Origin: Sialis fuliginosa | Lineage: Eukaryota; Arthropoda; Insecta; Megaloptera; Sialidae | Direction: 5' to 3' | NCBI GenBank assembly: GCA_961205875.1 | Contig: OY540817.1 | Span: forward strand, 17,705,001 to 17,769,000 | DNA: 64,000 nucleotides | In this document: one piece after another, positions 59,749 to 64,000 of the stretch | Numbering within the stretch: position 1 is the stretch's first letter | Layout: every line of letters begins with the position of its first letter | Notes under the pieces: generated by a model | Seen by the model: only the letters and a program-made list of their open reading frames with translations | Told to the model about the DNA's origin: nothing | Database searches by the model: none | Translations under genes and position numbers: made by a program

Positions 59749-60262
59749 GTTTTAGTTTTTTTTTTATTAATGGACTTGTTTTCTGGAATTCTCATGAACT
59801 CATGTTATTAATAAATAACAAGTAACTCTTTATTTAATCAATTTAATTACCAAAATCTGCAAATATAGTTTGTTTTTTAAATTATAGCCTATTATTTTGT
59901 TCATGTTTTTTCTCTAGTAATGGCAAAGGTAAAACCAGTAATGAGCACGCAGTGATGGACACTTGCTAATGATTACAAAATGATAAGTACCACGACACAA
60001 AAGATATAAAAGAAATATTCGTCAAATTTAAAACAACGTAATAATTAATAAATAAATTATATTAATAATTAGTTTAAATGTCCACCATTTTGACACCTAT
60101 AGGCCGATTATCATCAAATCACGCTGTAAGACAGTTAAATGTATATAGATTAATATTCAGAAATGGTAGTAATCAAATATCAACACATATTTCTAATTCA
60201 GTACATTTAATTAAAAAATAGCCATTACTGGGGTCATATCCAAGACTGGTGCTACAACCTTA
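59749..60262 (+). mobile_element. MITE family A copy 6
   Basis: Lacks its first about 60 bases but is otherwise full: CATGAACTCATGTTATTAAT, AATGAGCACGCAGTGATGGA, and right end CCAAGACTGGTGCTACAACC followed by TTA. A 47-codon frame (60078-60221) is parallel to the one in copy 3. Confidence 0.83.
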
Positions 60263-60739
60263 TTTCATAAACTATAAAACTATAATATACCTATTTAAAA
60301 AAAATGATAATTAAAAATCAAGTGTCTTTTTATCTCAAAAATTTCTAAATATTACAAGAGGTTAGGTATTCGCCTTTGATCTATATCTATCAAGAATCAA
60401 CATTTCATCTCTCAGAACAATACGTAATTTTTAACCTTATCTCTGAAAATATAACACTACTGATAAGATATCAGTGTTACTTTTTATTGTGAAATATTAA
60501 AAAATATACAATATATTTTGTTATAACTGTCAAATAACAAATACTAAAACTGTACATGAAATCCAGTTAATTTCAAATGACAACAATTAAATTTAAACAC
60601 GGAAGTGTTACCAACTTAAATTTATCTTAAAAGTAAATAGGTATATATTGTTGATACTACATATATCACATTGAATTGCATATTATTACGCCACTGAATT
60701 GTTAAGTATATTAGGAGGTACGCATCACTATAATATTTA

Positions 60740-60889
60740 TATCGCTTCGTATACACGCGCGAAAACAGTTGACAGTTAGTGATTGTTGAAAATTTCAGTT
60801 ACATATGAATGGGTCGTTGATTTCGCAAGTTGTTTCTCAGGACGTATTCAGGATAAAATAAATACAATTGGTTTTTGTGTTTGTTAAAG
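60740..60889 (+). promoter_or_regulatory. possible promoter and non-coding first exon of a downstream gene
   Basis: Non-repetitive DNA with TATATCGC near 60740, a possible initiator (GACAGTTAGT, near 60771), and a candidate donor AAA|GTGAGT at 60890. This combination fits a 5'-UTR exon whose gene would lie beyond the window. Nothing coding is seen, so this is an inference. Confidence 0.3.
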
Positions 60890-61074
60890 TGAGTGAAGCT
60901 TATTTTAATTTTATAGTAGGTAGGTACCTATATTTATTATATATATTTTATAACATAAATATATTTTTACATATTTTATGTAAAAATTCATTTAATAGTG
61001 GATCAATGTTATTGTAAACAAAAAACTTCATATGAACATATGTCTCTAATCCTTCTTGATGGAGCTACAGTCTC

Positions 61075-61740
61075 TCAAAAGTTATAAAATTTGATAATCG
61101 ATTTAGTTTTTAGTAAGTATTATCGATTTTCATTGTTACAACAATAATAATTTAGCCCAAGGGTGTATGGGGTAATCGGGACTTTCAATTTTTATCTTGT
61201 GTTTTTTAGGGTCCTGAAGATACCCTATTAATCTCATTTTGCCGTCCGTCGTCCTTTTCAGTCAAAGCAAAATATCTCGTAAACTATGTATATAAGCTAG
61301 AAACATGAAATTTTTATTAAACATTTAAAATGATACTCTAGTAAAAAATGTACATATTTTTTGAAAAAAAAATCAGAGGGGGGATTTTAAGGAGCTAAAA
61401 TTAGGAAAAAAAATTTATATTCTATATATTCATACCAAGGCATGTGGCACGTCAAAATGTATAACCAAACCAGTGGAATTTATCCCTCTTTCTTATTATT
61501 TCCTGAATCAAAAATGATGCCTGCAGGGGACTTTAAAGCAAAATTGTATACCAAGGCGTGTGGGGTGTCAAAATGTAGATCTCAATCAGTAGAATTTGGC
61601 CCTTTTTTTAATTAGTAGTAAGGAACCCTTATGGCATTGTCTTGATCGAATTGTTTGTTCTTTATTTACCCCATACACCCCTTGGTCGATACTGAAAATC
61701 GATAACACTCATTAATATTAAACCGATTATCAAATTTCAT
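61075..61740. repeat. inverted repeat with internal near-duplications
   Basis: GGGTGTATGGGGTAA near 61154 and its inverse TTACCCCATACACCCC near 61669, with TATCGATTTTCA and GAAAATCGATA outside them. Inside, two related segments begin ATACCAAGGC (near 61433 and 61549) and contain GTGTGGGGTGTCAAAATGTA-like sequence. Probably a transposon remnant. Confidence 0.65.
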
Positions 61741-62784
61741 AACTTTATCACAATGTGTTCTCCAGATATTAAATAAGAACTAAAAATCTTTGGGGGAGAA
61801 TTTCGAGACATTTACATATTCGTTGTAAATCACAGTAATTAATTCTTTTTTTTGTAAATTATATTAATTTTTACATAATTTATGAATGTATAATATTTTC
61901 TTAATTAATTAATATCCCCGTTATAATTAATAAATTAATAATATATATTATATTTTTAAATATTATTATAGAAAATTTTTGATTAACAATTGTATATAGA
62001 TAAATCTATCAAATAATAGCAAATTATCTGTCTAAACGTCAAATAATTGAATTATATCTATTTTATAGATAGGTATTAAATAATGTATTATTGTTGTACT
62101 ATAATTTATAAAATAAATAACAAAATAGTAAAAGTCATTTGATAAGATTGTATAAAACTATACATGTAGAGTTGGTGTTAAGGTAAGTAAATATAACAGG
62201 GCTTAAGATATTATACTGTTTACTCAATTTTATTATTATTAAATAATAACATTTCACAAGATTGTTGGATCCGTACCATACTGTAGCGATATGCACAAAA
62301 AAAGGTCTTCAGTTTTTACTTTTCCTTATCTAAATTTATAAAATTACAAAGTGAAGTTGACGCGACCAAAAAAAAAAGTCCTCACTTTTATATTTTGACC
62401 TGAATTTTAAATTAAAATTTGTATTTCTTAATTTTTTTGTTTTCTCATTTTTGCCAGGGGGGTGCAAGTGCACCTCCATGCACCCCCCTCCCGGCGCCCA
62501 TGTGCACAAATATTCTGCTAAATCGTAAGCGATGGCAACTATAGTATTGCGTAATCTCTTAGGTTAACAATTACAATTTTCAAAAAGAGGCATTACATAA
62601 TACATGCTTAGAGACAGAGTAGAATAGAGTCAGTCGTTATCACAGTGTTTTGAAGGTAAGATTTATAAATTTTAAAAAGTGCTCAAAGTTAAATCTAAAC
62701 TGTTTTTGATTATTTCTGCCCTTTAACGCTGTAATTCACGTTTAAGGTTTACAGGCCCTATGGTAGCGAGATAGATATAGGTTT

Positions 62785-63532
62785 AGGACCCCGCAGTTTT
62801 TGATAGGGAAATGGCTTTCAGTCAATCTCTTTGAAACCAACTGGAAAATATTATCTAAATCATCCCGATTAAAAGTCTCAATGGTCGCAACCGCCTAAGT
62901 TCCCGAGGTCTCGCGCAAAGAGCTGTTTTGTACCTAATAATGCAATAAAAAAATCGATATAGTACAGGACATTTTGAACAAAGAAATTAATTTTTATGTA
63001 TCGTTATGTTTATTTAATTTCTAGATTTTTATATTGTTAAAGTTTACAAGTTCTAGCAAATTGTTTTATGGATTATAATAAAGTTTTTATAAAACATGTT
63101 AAGGTGTGTGTAGTGTGTAGTGCTGTCAGCGCCAGCTACTAGCGATAGTATTAAAAATATTAAATTGTAAAATAAAAACAATAGAAAATTAGTTGTCATA
63201 AAAATATAACTTTGATTTGTAACACACTTATGGGACACCTTATAAATGCAACTATTTTTAAAATATGCTGCTTGTCTAGCCTGACAACTTTTGTATTTAA
63301 AGTTTTCTTCCATTTGTTATAATAAATTAAATATTGAACTTGGGAAATCCTGTACTATATCGATTTTTTTATTGCAGTATTAGGTACAAAACAGCTTTTT
63401 GCGCGAGATCTCGGGAACTTAGGCGGTTGCGACCATTGAGACTTTTAATCGGGATGATTTAGAGAATATTTTTCAGTTGGTTTCAAAGAGATTGACTGAA
63501 AGCCATTTCCCTATCAAAAACTGCGGGGTCCT
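62785..63532. mobile_element. foldback element with 185-bp near-identical inverted arms
   Basis: The left arm 62785-62969 (AGGACCCCGCAGTTTTTGAT...) and right arm 63348-63532 are inverse copies with only a few differences. The spacer is about 378 bases. An 86-residue frame spanning the spacer on the minus strand has no sign of being a gene. High arm identity implies recent origin or gene conversion. Confidence 0.88.
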
Positions 63533-64000
63533 TTATTAAGTGTAATATATAAGTTCTAGTGAAAAATTTTGTTATTGTGTAATTAGTAAGTTAATGTTAA
63601 GTGTAGTTATTGTAAAACGCTCAAGTTAAGTGAAATTTGATAGACGAATTCTTATTTATAAATATGTTCTTATAACTATTTGTATTTTTTATTATTATTA
63701 TATTTTATATAACCCCCAAATGAAATTAAGATAAATATTTACATAATAATAATATGTTTATTAAGACTTCATTCGGCTTATTTTAATAGCTAGTGTAGAA
63801 CAAAGTACAAATAGTTGACTGGGTGTTTAAATATAATTTATTATGTTATGTATTTTTTTAACAAATGTCAAATATATTGACTTCTTTATTATTTTGTATC
63901 AATCTATTATTTTATATCAATGGTCAATCTTTATACTAACATAAGTTTAATGTGTGATTTAAAAAAGTATAAAGAAGTATTTTATCCCCCCCCCCCTCTC
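63533..64000. other. AT-rich DNA, nothing recognised
   Basis: No gene or repeat pair seen. The window ends in a C run (about 63986-63995). Confidence 0.5.

Noticed and set aside
63053..63313. 86-residue minus-strand open frame
   Set aside because: Located in the spacer of the 185-bp foldback element, with AT-driven composition and no recognisable domain.

Overview
This is eukaryotic, AT-rich genomic DNA, most likely from an insect. The evidence is one intron-rich gene with GT-AG introns, many non-autonomous DNA transposons (MITEs) and no bacterial-style operons. A hemipteran host is plausible from the repeat landscape, but that is a low-confidence guess.

The window holds one convincing protein-coding gene, on the plus strand from 22636 to 58587, which I assembled from 61 exons whose reading phases all agree. 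It encodes a full-length ABC transporter of subfamily A, about 3,875 residues: TM1, a giant first extracellular domain (ECD1) of about 2,390 residues, the rest of TMD1, NBD1, TM7, ECD2, the rest of TMD2, and NBD2. Both nucleotide-binding domains keep intact Walker A, signature, Walker B and switch-histidine motifs. The N-terminal and membrane-proximal parts of ECD1 match the usual ABCA pattern. About 1,800 residues between them (exons 8-35) are an expansion I cannot match to a named domain, comparable in layout to vertebrate ABCA12/ABCA13. A poly(A) signal lies 83 bases after the stop. A splice acceptor just before the ATG implies at least one upstream non-coding exon that I could not locate.

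Bases 1-22,600 and 58,700-64,000 contain no gene I can support. They are AT-rich DNA with many repeat copies: a TA-flanked mariner-type MITE of about 490 bp (family A, six copies, all in one orientation), another TA-flanked MITE (K), a TTA-flanked Harbinger-type MITE (B), a mariner-type MITE ending in CAGTGTATTCC (I), long foldback elements, and short elements with CAGTGGCG ends and G tracts. A possible first exon of a downstream gene lies near 60,760-60,889.

The same families fill the introns of the transporter gene. Intron 38 shows a three-level nested insertion. Intron 16 shows a palindromic element inserted inside another MITE. Introns 36, 39 and 57 each hold a tandem array; the one in intron 39 is a dimeric higher-order repeat that seems to have been amplified from a dispersed repeat also found at 8.2 kb and 27.4 kb. 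Two palindromic copies lie in opposite orientation in introns 16 and 43, so the primary transcript could form long hairpins and long-range pairings.
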